Shown piece by piece: positions 23,735 through 29,980 of a stretch of 29,980 nucleotides of DNA. The position numbers and the translations under genes were made by a program. Location: NCBI GenBank assembly GCA_964568845.1, contig CAZMSC010000018.1:1-29980 (forward strand). Reading direction: 5' to 3'. The notes beneath the pieces were generated by a model that made no database searches, had not been told where the DNA came from, and saw nothing but the letters and a program-made list of their open reading frames with translations. The DNA is from DTBU01 sp964568845. Its GTDB lineage: Archaea > Thermoproteota > CALKCG01 > B24. Position 1 is the stretch's first letter; every line of letters begins with the position of its first letter.

Positions 23735-25275
23735 AGCAGATAGGCTACGTACTCTCCGGCTGCGACCAGAGCAGGATATCCTTCGTAGTCATGGAAGACT
23801 CTAAAGTCTACGTAAACAACTACTACTTCATAAACCATCCATCAAGCTCAGCAGGCGAATTCAACCCAGTCCTACTGAGAGTCTACAAGATCACACCCTA
23901 CAACCCTGAGATGACGATAGGGAGCTTCGGACCTATAGCTGGTAAGAAGGGTGAAAAGGCATACTACGGTAAGAAGCTCGAGTATCTAGTAGCTTGGGCT
24001 GAAGTTTTAGGATATATATCTTGGGATGGGAAATGGAGGAGGCTTGAATGTAGCCCTAACACTTGGGACTCGGTTTACGAGCCCACTTACGAAGAGCTCG
24101 AAGGTTTCTTCATAAAACTGTCAAGCAAAAGTCTGAGCGATAGGACAGACCTCCCGATAGTCATGGGTAGACATAGAGGGTTGAATATACCGTTCCACTT
24201 AGATCTGAACGCCGTAGCCAAAGGACATATGTTCGTAGCCGGGATGACTAGGAGCGGTAAAAGCACATTCGTCTTAAACCTTATAGCTAGGGCTCTTGAA
24301 AGCGATTTGAAGCCGAGGTTTATAATCTTCGACAGGAGGTGTGAATACTCCCTACTATCTAAGTATGGCGCCACGGTATTTCCATATCTAAGCTTCATAC
24401 CTAAGACCGAGCTGGTCTCTCCAAGCCTTGTAGCGTCTAGACTAGGCTTAGACCCGAATAAGGCTGAGGGGAAGCTCTTATGTGAGGCTTTAAACTCTAT
24501 AAGGGCTGAGGGGTCTGATTTAACAGCTAAAAACGTGTTTAGGAGGTGTGTAGAGCTAGCTCCATACTTGATTTCAAGAAGTAGAGATTCAGTTCTCTCT
24601 AAAATAAGATGGGTTCTTGAAAAGCGTGGAGATTTTATACTTACGGAGGAACATAAGCCTCTAAACATCGTTGAAACGCTCTACGATAAGCCAGCTGTAA
24701 TTGTAGACTTCTCAGTAGACGCTAATATAGAAGACCAGCAACTTACAGCTAAATACCTGATACGTGAAGTCGTAAACCATGCTATTAAATGTAGAGCTAC
24801 GGGGGATTTCGCAACGATATTCGTGATAGAGGAGGCGCAGTACTTCATACCTGAGAGGGGCCTCAAGATAGAAGTTGGAAACCCTGAGAAGACGGGGGTG
24901 GATAAGCAGATAATAGAGGCGATAAGTCAAGCAGGCGGATACAACGTAGGCTTCATAATAGTGACGCAGAGACCGGCCTATATTTCAAAATCCGTAATAT
25001 CGCAGTGTAATACGATAGCGGCCTTCAGACTTATGGCTGGCAACGACCAGGAAGCTATCATAAAATACTCAGAATACGGTAGTGAAAGGATGAGCGACTA
25101 CCTGCCGGGGCTAGCAGACCATGAAGCCCTCATATGGGGTATGGCGTCGCCAGTACCGTTCCCAGTAACGATAGAGGTAGACGTTAGAGACTACCCATCT
25201 AAAACAGGCGTAACGGCTAAAACAGCATGGGATAGAATGAAGATTAAAAACCCCACAATTAAAATCCAACAATAA
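23731..25275 (+). CDS. herA: HerA hexameric DNA translocase ATPase
   Basis: 514 residues, an FtsK/HerA-type pump that drives DNA through NurA. Residues of about 1-130 are a HAS barrel that docks the nuclease. LPIVMGRHRGLNIPFHLDLN leads into Walker A GMTRSGKST at 171-179. Walker B is FVIEEAQ, with the catalytic Glu at about 367-368. IIVTQRPAYISKSVISQCNT is the sensor region, followed by the conserved RLMAGNDQEAI. TTG start overlaps the nurA stop by 4 nt. Mre11 and Rad50, often clustered with these genes in archaea, are not in this window. It may be housekeeping repair or, as with HerA-nuclease pairs elsewhere, defence; I favour repair. Confidence 0.93.
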   Translation: MKQIGYVLSGCDQSRISFVVMEDSKVYVNNYYFINHPSSSAGEFNPVLLRVYKITPYNPEMTIGSFGPIAGKKGEKAYYGKKLEYLVAWAEVLGYISWDGKWRRLECSPNTWDSVYEPTYEELEGFFIKLSSKSLSDRTDLPIVMGRHRGLNIPFHLDLNAVAKGHMFVAGMTRSGKSTFVLNLIARALESDLKPRFIIFDRRCEYSLLSKYGATVFPYLSFIPKTELVSPSLVASRLGLDPNKAEGKLLCEALNSIRAEGSDLTAKNVFRRCVELAPYLISRSRDSVLSKIRWVLEKRGDFILTEEHKPLNIVETLYDKPAVIVDFSVDANIEDQQLTAKYLIREVVNHAIKCRATGDFATIFVIEEAQYFIPERGLKIEVGNPEKTGVDKQIIEAISQAGGYNVGFIIVTQRPAYISKSVISQCNTIAAFRLMAGNDQEAIIKYSEYGSERMSDYLPGLADHEALIWGMASPVPFPVTIEVDVRDYPSKTGVTAKTAWDRMKIKNPTIKIQQ

Positions 25276-25451
25276 TCCCCTGAAAAGACCAGCACGCAAG
25301 TACCTATACGCTTAACCGTTACGGGACTCGTAAATCTTCGCCTCTCACATCTCCAAGTGACTGCTATTGCGAGGTACTTAAGGCCTTTGGAACGCTTTTA
25401 GATTGCAACATTTTTATAGGGGCGTTTTCAGAATTTAAATGATGAAGTTCT

Positions 25452-25676
25452 ATGCTTGAATACAAAATTAGATATGATCCTGAAGCCGACACATTATATG
25501 TTAAGCTTAAGGATAGCGAGGTTGCTGAAAGCGAGGAGGTGAATGAAGGAGTCATAATAGACTATGACAATCGAGGTGAGGTAGTAGGGATAGAATTTCT
25601 AGAATTCTCGAGGAAGAAAATAGACATTGGACAACTTATAGTTAAAGGGTTAAGCACCGTGGCTGTAACTAAATGA
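25452..25676 (+). CDS. DUF2283 small protein, antitoxin-like
   Basis: 74 residues, nearly the whole DUF2283 domain: YDPEADTLYVKLKDSEVAES, then GVIIDYDNRGEVVGIEFLEF. DUF2283 genes commonly precede small DUF4258 or other toxin-like genes, and are viewed as antitoxin candidates. Here the stop overlaps the DUF4258 start as ATGA. A TTTAAAT box ends about 12 nt before the ATG and a TTTTATA box lies about 35 nt before it. Confidence 0.88.
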   Translation: MLEYKIRYDPEADTLYVKLKDSEVAESEEVNEGVIIDYDNRGEVVGIEFLEFSRKKIDIGQLIVKGLSTVAVTK

Positions 25677-25918
25677 TTGTATTCACGATACATGCATTGG
25701 AACGTATGAGGAGCCGTAGAATATCTAGGAATGAGATAATCTCTTGTATAGAGAGCCCAGACAGAACCCTAAAATTAAACGGTATATTCAGAGCTGTTAA
25801 GAAGGAGGATGATAAGGTGCTAGTAGCCATGTATCGAAAAAGCAATAATGATGTCATCGTCGTAACGGCATACAGAAGCGCAAAGAAGGAGAAATACCTC
25901 CAGCAAATACGTATGTAA
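25673..25918 (+). CDS. DUF4258 small protein, toxin-like
   Basis: 81 residues. IVFTIHALERMRSRRISRNE, then VVVTAYRS near the end, is the DUF4258 pattern, a small fold related to RelE/BrnT-like RNase toxins, with a conserved His in the first helix and basic residues that may act on RNA. It follows the DUF2283 gene with a 4-nt overlap. Toxin function is inferred from this pairing and has not been shown for this family in general. Confidence 0.85.
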   Translation: MIVFTIHALERMRSRRISRNEIISCIESPDRTLKLNGIFRAVKKEDDKVLVAMYRKSNNDVIVVTAYRSAKKEKYLQQIRM

Positions 25919-26134
25919 AATGAGAGTAACTAAAACATGTTTAAGCCTACAATTTTTACATCAGGCTTCGTCAGACATTTAGTTTATCCAATGTTATAGT
26001 AGCTACAAGTAATGTCGGTAGATCTAACTTTTATTTGAGGGGGAAATAGCATACCGAGATTTTTTTAAAATGGACTTTGTAATAGGCTTCGTTTAGCTAT
26101 GGATATCTTATCGTGTTTTTGCATCTGATGCTGT

Positions 26135-27262
26135 TTATGCTCCTATGAATCCTTCATCGTAGAATACTGGCTTGTAGCCTCTATTCGTCACCCATTTGAC
26201 TGCTTCGACGATTTTCTCTTCGTAGTCTGGCTGGTATTCTGGTCTGTTGCGGTGGAACTGCTGTTCATGTATCATAAGCTCTATTATTTCAGATTGATGT
26301 GGGTCTTCAGCCACTTTGTTGAGGTGGTTGGTTATTTCGCCTAGTTCAAGCGTGTTTACGACTATGTCGTGTCTTATGAAGACTATCCCGGTCTTCATAT
26401 CTTTCCAGTAGTCATGTCTGCTCAAATACTTCACCTTTTCATTGTCTAGGTAGTATGATACGCAGGGTTTATCCGTTATAACGGTCTCGTAGGGTGATGG
26501 ACCTCTGTAGTTCCATGTGAAGTATCCGACTAAGCCTTCAACTCCACAGTTTCTCAAGGCTACGCACGCCTCTATGGGTGCCTCACCCCAATGGATTGTA
26601 GTGAAGCTGCTTAAAAGCTCCCTACCTGCAAACCTCTCTATCTCCCTTGTGACTAGGAGGTAGTCGCGCTTTATCTCCGCGTATGTGGCGCTTCTGTAGG
26701 GTAGGTCGGGCTTCTCCTGGAGGGCGTGAAACGTAAGCCTCAGCCAGTCTCTGTTCTCCAACCACTCAGACTTATACTTATCAGGCATTTGAGAAAGCTT
26801 GAAGCCCTCAGTCTGGTAGAAGATGTTGAACTGTACCTTAGTGCCGTATTTTTCATGGACATTCCTCCAAAAGCTGAGGAAGTCGTTGTCGAAGATTGAG
26901 CCGTATTTCCGACTGTTTAACGCTAAGTCTTTGAGAAACAGTATGTTATCGTCTACTGAAAACCTGTAGCGTTTCACAGAGTTTCTATCCCACAAGACCG
27001 TGATGACGTCCGCGCATCCAAACCCGCCGTCAGAACTCCTCGTGAAAGCTACAATCTTATTCTCCACACTCCGTAGGGTGATGCGGCAGGTGAACCTATC
27101 CCCGTCAACCTCAGCCTCCTCTTCATTAACAAAGACCCCATCGTATTTACGCGATGTAACACCTCTAACCACTATCTCCAAGCCGTCAGACATCAACCTC
27201 CCATCATTCCTATTCAGAATAGCGCCATCAACGGGCTCAACAATCCTGATCAAAAACACCAC
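26135..27262 (-). CDS. Polysaccharide deacetylase-like protein with Ig-like N-terminus
   Basis: 375 residues. Residues of about 1-88 look like a beta-sandwich (IRIVEPVDGAILNRNDGRL, then ITLRSVENKIVAFTRSSDGG). The rest resembles the NodB/polysaccharide deacetylase barrel: YRFSVDDNILFLKDLA has the Asp-Asp pair of motif 1, LTFHALQEKPDLPYRSATY gives a motif 2 His, FTTIHWGEAPIEA resembles motif 3, and LMIHEQQFHRN a late conserved His. There is no signal peptide, so it is probably cytoplasmic, unlike typical secreted deacetylases. The substrate is unknown and the family match is moderate. It starts with GTG-GTG; a TTTTATTC box lies about 28 nt upstream. Confidence 0.6.
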   Translation of the reverse strand: MVFLIRIVEPVDGAILNRNDGRLMSDGLEIVVRGVTSRKYDGVFVNEEEAEVDGDRFTCRITLRSVENKIVAFTRSSDGGFGCADVITVLWDRNSVKRYRFSVDDNILFLKDLALNSRKYGSIFDNDFLSFWRNVHEKYGTKVQFNIFYQTEGFKLSQMPDKYKSEWLENRDWLRLTFHALQEKPDLPYRSATYAEIKRDYLLVTREIERFAGRELLSSFTTIHWGEAPIEACVALRNCGVEGLVGYFTWNYRGPSPYETVITDKPCVSYYLDNEKVKYLSRHDYWKDMKTGIVFIRHDIVVNTLELGEITNHLNKVAEDPHQSEIIELMIHEQQFHRNRPEYQPDYEEKIVEAVKWVTNRGYKPVFYDEGFIGA

Positions 27263-27350
27263 TACAAGTATACTAGCCCCTTCAAGAATAAAACCTTAAC
27301 CATATTCGGGTGTGATTCGTGGAACAGCAACGGCTTGTTGACGCATAAAG

Positions 27351-27358
27351 TTTATAAA
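27351..27358 (+). promoter_or_regulatory. TATA box of RHH-PaREP1 gene
   Basis: TTTATAAA is about 25 nt before ATG 27380, supporting a leaderless start there rather than an upstream TTG at 27335, which would lie before the box. Confidence 0.55.
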
Positions 27359-27379
27359 ACACGCATCCCCGTCAGGAGC

Positions 27380-27892
27380 ATGGTAGTGTTATCATTGGGT
27401 TCGATCGTGTTGCCTAGGAAGATTGAGAAAAGGTTGAAGGAGGTGTCTGAGAATACTGGAGTTTCAGAGGAAGAGTCGATTACAGAAGCCTTGTCGAAAG
27501 TTCTCAAAGAGCCTTTAGATCCTGAGGCAAAAGTTGAGCTGTACTTGAAGTTGTGTGAGAAGTACTTAAGCGAGGCGGAAGACTACATGTCTAAAAAAGA
27601 CTACATTCAAGCTTCAGAGAAAGCGTGGAGTGCAGCGGCTCAAATAATTAAGGCGTTGGCTGCAAGAGAGGGAAGAGATCTTAGAAGCCATAAAGAGTTG
27701 CACGAATACTTAGCGTACACAGTTAGGAAAGTCGGAGACATAGAGCTGAGAAGGATCTGGTCCGCCGCGGGTGAGTTACATAGGAACTTTTACGAGGCAT
27801 GGCTACCCCCAGAGTTGGTTAATGGATACTTTGAAGACGTTAAAGAGTTTGTAAACAGGTTGAGAAAGCTACTGCAACGAGCTGCCTCATAA
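27380..27892 (+). CDS. PaREP1 (HEPN-superfamily) protein with RHH-like N-terminus
   Basis: 170 residues from ATG 27380. Residues of about 10-42 (LPRKIEKRLKEVSENTGVSE) look like a CopG-type ribbon-helix-helix segment. The rest is a PaREP1/PaREP8 helical domain, a HEPN relative expanded in thermophilic archaea: YLKLCEKYLSEAEDYMSKKD, then YIQASEKAWSAAAQIIKALA and HKELHEYLAYTV. HEPN-like toxins are usually encoded apart from their RHH antitoxin; here both parts appear in one chain. Function is unknown; a self-contained regulator or immobilised toxin is possible (inference). Confidence 0.82.
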   Translation: MVVLSLGSIVLPRKIEKRLKEVSENTGVSEEESITEALSKVLKEPLDPEAKVELYLKLCEKYLSEAEDYMSKKDYIQASEKAWSAAAQIIKALAAREGRDLRSHKELHEYLAYTVRKVGDIELRRIWSAAGELHRNFYEAWLPPELVNGYFEDVKEFVNRLRKLLQRAAS

Positions 27893-28025
27893 ACTCTTTT
27901 CTGAGAATCCTTAAGATGCTTTTTACTCCTCCAATCATCTATGGACATATTTCGCAAATAAAAGTAGGGGTTTTGAAGCTGGCTTTCAGCCTCTTTATGA
28001 CCGCTGGGCTTTTCGAGTAGCTTTT

Positions 28026-29021
28026 TTAAAGTGGGAGTGTGATCGGCCTGCCTTCTTCGGCTGATTTAACCGCGGCGAGTGTTACTTCAAGCGTTCTAAC
28101 GCCTTCAGATATTGGTGTTCTTGTGGCTCTATCTTCTAATATTGCGTTTATCAGGTCTAGCTCAGCCAGCCTCATGGTGTCTCTGAAGGGCTCGTTAAAC
28201 TCTTCGATCTTAAACGGTGTTTTAGTGCTCCAGTGTATCGTCAGCTGGTTTGGGTTTTCAGATTCAAGCATAGCGTCCCAGCCGATTATGCTCCACTTTA
28301 AACCCCAAGTGTGGGGTGAAGCACCTATTGTCGCCGTTACTACGCCCACTGCGCCGGATGAGAATCTTAAGACTACTCCGCTTACGTCTTCAATAGTCAT
28401 GTCTTCAACGTCCTTGTACAGTAGTCTATCCATCTCAGCGTATACGCGTTTAACGTCTCCGCAAAGCCATATGAGGATGTCGTATAAATGTGTGGACTGC
28501 TCGACTATCTGTCCCCCGCTTTTAGACTTATCTATCCACCAATCTCTACGTATGAATCTGCACCAGTATTTTCCAGAGGCCAAACCTATTGAGCCTAAGC
28601 TGTTCGACTCTATGAGGCTCTTAGCCTTTTCAACGCCCGCTCCAAACCTAGACTGATAGCCAACTTGGCTTTTAACACCGTGCTTCTCAACGGCTTTAGC
28701 CATCTCCCTCGCAAGCCCAACGTCTAAGGCTATGGGCTTCTCAATGTATATGTTTACACCGTTTTCAGCCGCAACCATAACCTCATCGCTGTGGGCGAAG
28801 GGCGGTAGACATATGAAAACCACGTCCGGCTTCGCCTTCTCAAGCATTTTACGCCAGTCTTCATAAACCTCGCCGCCATATGTTGAAGCGAAAGACTCGG
28901 CTCTAGCGCGTACAACATCGCTGAAGGCCTTAAACTCGACGTTTTTAATGTTTGAAAGGCTTTTAGCATGGGCTTCAGCAATACCCCCACATCCTATAAA
29001 CCCGACGGCTAGACGTCTCAT
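28026..29021 (-). CDS. Gfo/Idh/MocA-family NAD(P)-dependent dehydrogenase
   Basis: 331 residues. It oxidises or reduces a hydroxyl of a sugar, inositol or sugar acid. The Rossmann half has GFIGCGGIAEAHAKSL, VFICLPPFAHSDEV and the signature EKPIALD. The substrate half has GKYWCRFIRRDWWIDKSKSG and EQSTHLYDILIWLCG with the likely catalytic His. ATG 29021 is chosen because GGTGAGG sits about 8 nt upstream; GTG 29033 would add four residues, and AAATATTTAAG lies about 25 nt before it. There is no signal peptide. It may act with the epimerase and amidohydrolases of this window in sugar breakdown, though they are not adjacent. Confidence 0.92.
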   Translation of the reverse strand: MRRLAVGFIGCGGIAEAHAKSLSNIKNVEFKAFSDVVRARAESFASTYGGEVYEDWRKMLEKAKPDVVFICLPPFAHSDEVMVAAENGVNIYIEKPIALDVGLAREMAKAVEKHGVKSQVGYQSRFGAGVEKAKSLIESNSLGSIGLASGKYWCRFIRRDWWIDKSKSGGQIVEQSTHLYDILIWLCGDVKRVYAEMDRLLYKDVEDMTIEDVSGVVLRFSSGAVGVVTATIGASPHTWGLKWSIIGWDAMLESENPNQLTIHWSTKTPFKIEEFNEPFRDTMRLAELDLINAILEDRATRTPISEGVRTLEVTLAAVKSAEEGRPITLPL

Positions 29022-29110
29022 TAAAACCCTCACCCTATAACTCGCTGAAGGCTTAAATATTTAACCGTTCCGGCTCAAGCTGGAGGCCTAGAGCTGGAGG
29101 GTTTCTAAAT

Positions 29111-29548
29111 TCAGGTAGAGGAGAGTTCAGAGTATACGCCGTCTAGAACAACCTTCAATCTATTTAGAACTTCCCTACTGACTAGAACTTCTCCACCAAT
29201 GTATGCTGGGTCTACCGGGATGTAGGCATTGACCTCCTTCAAATCGACTTCCAAGCCGTCTTTTTCAGAAAACAGTGACGCTTCAACCTCGTAAACTTCG
29301 CAGTCTACTTTTTCTCCAAACGATGAAACGAGCTTATCCATGCGTATAGGGTTGAGCCCTTCGAAAAACTTCAACAGTGCGATGTTCGGGTATATACCTC
29401 CGTCAAAACCAGTATCGATGATCGCCGTGCCAAATGCCTTCACTCTTTTATCTCTACGCCTTAAGACCAGGCGTACGATGGGTACGTCTGGAATCTTAGC
29501 TCCACTGTATGAGAAACCATTATCTGAATACCTATACCTCAGACTCAA
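29111..29548 (-). CDS. Retropepsin-like (clan AA) aspartic protease homolog
   Basis: 145 residues. The active-site motif is FGTAIIDTGFDGGIYPNIAL (Asp-Thr-Gly, with strand-loop before it), typical of single-domain clan AA proteases that work as dimers. DPAYIGGEVLVSREVLNRLK is the conserved second part seen in archaeal homologs annotated clan AA aspartic protease. It follows an RHH gene with a 17-nt overlap and starts at TTG. Such pairs are widespread in archaea and cyanobacteria and are suspected toxin-antitoxin-like modules; protease activity is usually unproven. Confidence 0.8.
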   Translation of the reverse strand: MSLRYRYSDNGFSYSGAKIPDVPIVRLVLRRRDKRVKAFGTAIIDTGFDGGIYPNIALLKFFEGLNPIRMDKLVSSFGEKVDCEVYEVEASLFSEKDGLEVDLKEVNAYIPVDPAYIGGEVLVSREVLNRLKVVLDGVYSELSST

Positions 29549-29795
29549 TTATCCAATCACTCTCCACTCTAGCTTTAGCCAGCCTAGGAGACCTAAGCTT
29601 TATAACGCCCTGCTCTCTCAGCTTCTGTAAAGCTGTTGGATAGGTTTTAGCTTCTAGACGACTATCAGGCTCACCTAAGTAGGCTTTAAGCGCCTCCACT
29701 ACTATAGAACTTCTTGTCCTACCGGACTCCTTCGCCGAGCCATCCAACTCTTCAAAAAGCCTATCAGGGAGGCTTAAACTAACCTTCTTAACCAA
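29532..29795 (-). CDS. RHH (CopG-like) DNA-binding protein, antitoxin-like
   Basis: About 87 residues from TTG 29795. Residues 1-45 are a ribbon-helix-helix: VKKVSLSLPDRLFEELDGSA and KESGRTRSSIVVEALKAYLG. The C-terminal tail (LQKLREQGVIKLRSPRLAKA) probably contacts a partner. The downstream gene overlaps it. TTG 29795 is preferred over the longer frame to 29846 because that frame would start inside the TATA element (TTTAAATA, about 29831-29838), which is the right distance away. Repeats in its promoter suggest autoregulation. Confidence 0.75.
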   Translation of the reverse strand: MVKKVSLSLPDRLFEELDGSAKESGRTRSSIVVEALKAYLGEPDSRLEAKTYPTALQKLREQGVIKLRSPRLAKARVESDWIIESEV

Positions 29796-29804
29796 GAATT
29801 CACA

Positions 29805-29831
29805 CTGGTAGTAAAAATACCACCGGTAGTA
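29805..29831. promoter_or_regulatory. Operator-like repeats before RHH gene
   Basis: CTGGTAGTA (29805-29813) and CCGGTAGTA (29823-29831) are direct repeats 18 nt apart, and TACCACCGGTAGTA (29818-29831) is a near-palindrome. They lie over the expected minus-strand transcription start near 29809, just before the TTG at 29795. RHH dimers bind short repeats of this kind. Confidence 0.5.
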
Positions 29832-29980
29832 TTTAAATTTAATCATCCTGGGAGAGAGCTCAAAGTTTCAACTCACATAAATCTGAGCGTTTTTGAGGTT
29901 GCATAGGGCTGTGAAAAACTCCACCTTAAATCGGGTTTAAGAGATTTGAAACCTCCTGTATTTGCCCTAAACCGCCGAAG

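Noticed and set aside
24087..24668. 193-codon open frame antisense to herA
   Set aside because: It lies wholly within the strongly supported HerA coding region and its composition is that of a shadow frame.
28039..28656. 205-codon open frame antisense to the Gfo/Idh/MocA gene
   Set aside because: The minus-strand frame has clear dehydrogenase motifs; this one is Ser/Thr-rich with no recognisable motif.
1..29980. tRNA, rRNA or CRISPR array
   Set aside because: Read by eye, I found no T-loop-type GGTTCRAANCC with a matching acceptor stem, no rRNA block and no regularly spaced repeats. A covariance-model scan would settle the tRNA question.

Overview
The window looks like a scaffold from an archaeal metagenome assembly, most likely Thermoproteota and perhaps a Bathyarchaeia-like lineage (inference; there is no rRNA to prove it). 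The evidence is archaeal promoters (TTTAAAT/TTATAAA boxes about 22-30 nt before start codons, often with almost no leader), GGTG-type ribosome sites, many TTG/GTG starts, and archaeal families: HerA and NurA, a two-CXXC protein disulfide oxidoreductase, DUF166, PaREP1 and DUF3782. Two 100-N gaps are flanked by identical 55-nt sequences, the mark of a scaffolder that did not merge overlapping contigs. Both genes become full length once the overlap is collapsed.

Layout. 1-7.8 kb: a 5'-partial UroD-like protein, a four-unit HTH protein, a small gene broken by one stop codon, a metal-dependent amidohydrolase, a large membrane-anchored SppA-type protease fused to other domains, a sugar isomerase/epimerase (across gap 1) and a TIM-barrel glycosidase-like protein. 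8.1-13.4 kb: a metal and oxygen/redox stress island with a zinc-ribbon YbjQ protein, a CopB-type copper ATPase with a YHS tail, a CoA-binding protein, a Cys-rich HTH regulator, a divergent flavodiiron protein and a thioredoxin-type arsenate reductase. A perfect 22-bp palindrome sits on the start site of the flavodiiron gene. 13.5-16 kb: a DUF3782 protein (across gap 2), gene debris including the tail of an ABC transporter ATPase, and an MNT/HEPN pair. 16.2-20.3 kb: a frameshifted amidohydrolase, a GH5 glycosidase, the protein disulfide oxidoreductase and a DUF166 protein.

20.4-25.3 kb is the most interesting block. NurA nuclease and HerA translocase form a two-gene operon. Divergent from it lie four small proteins that I read as one family: an N-terminal beta-beta-alpha module, then a winged helix. 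Three of them overlap as an operon. The shared promoter carries two perfect inverted repeats. Mre11 and Rad50, frequent partners of HerA-NurA, are not in the window. 25.4-29.9 kb holds a DUF2283/DUF4258 toxin-antitoxin-like pair, a deacetylase-like protein, an RHH-PaREP1 fusion, a Gfo/Idh/MocA dehydrogenase and an RHH plus retropepsin-like pair with a repeat-rich operator.

Together the genes suggest an anaerobe that handles plant-type sugars (epimerase, glycosidases, Gfo/Idh/MocA, amidohydrolases), protects itself from oxygen, copper and arsenate, and carries several small toxin-antitoxin-like modules and decaying genes in its accessory DNA.
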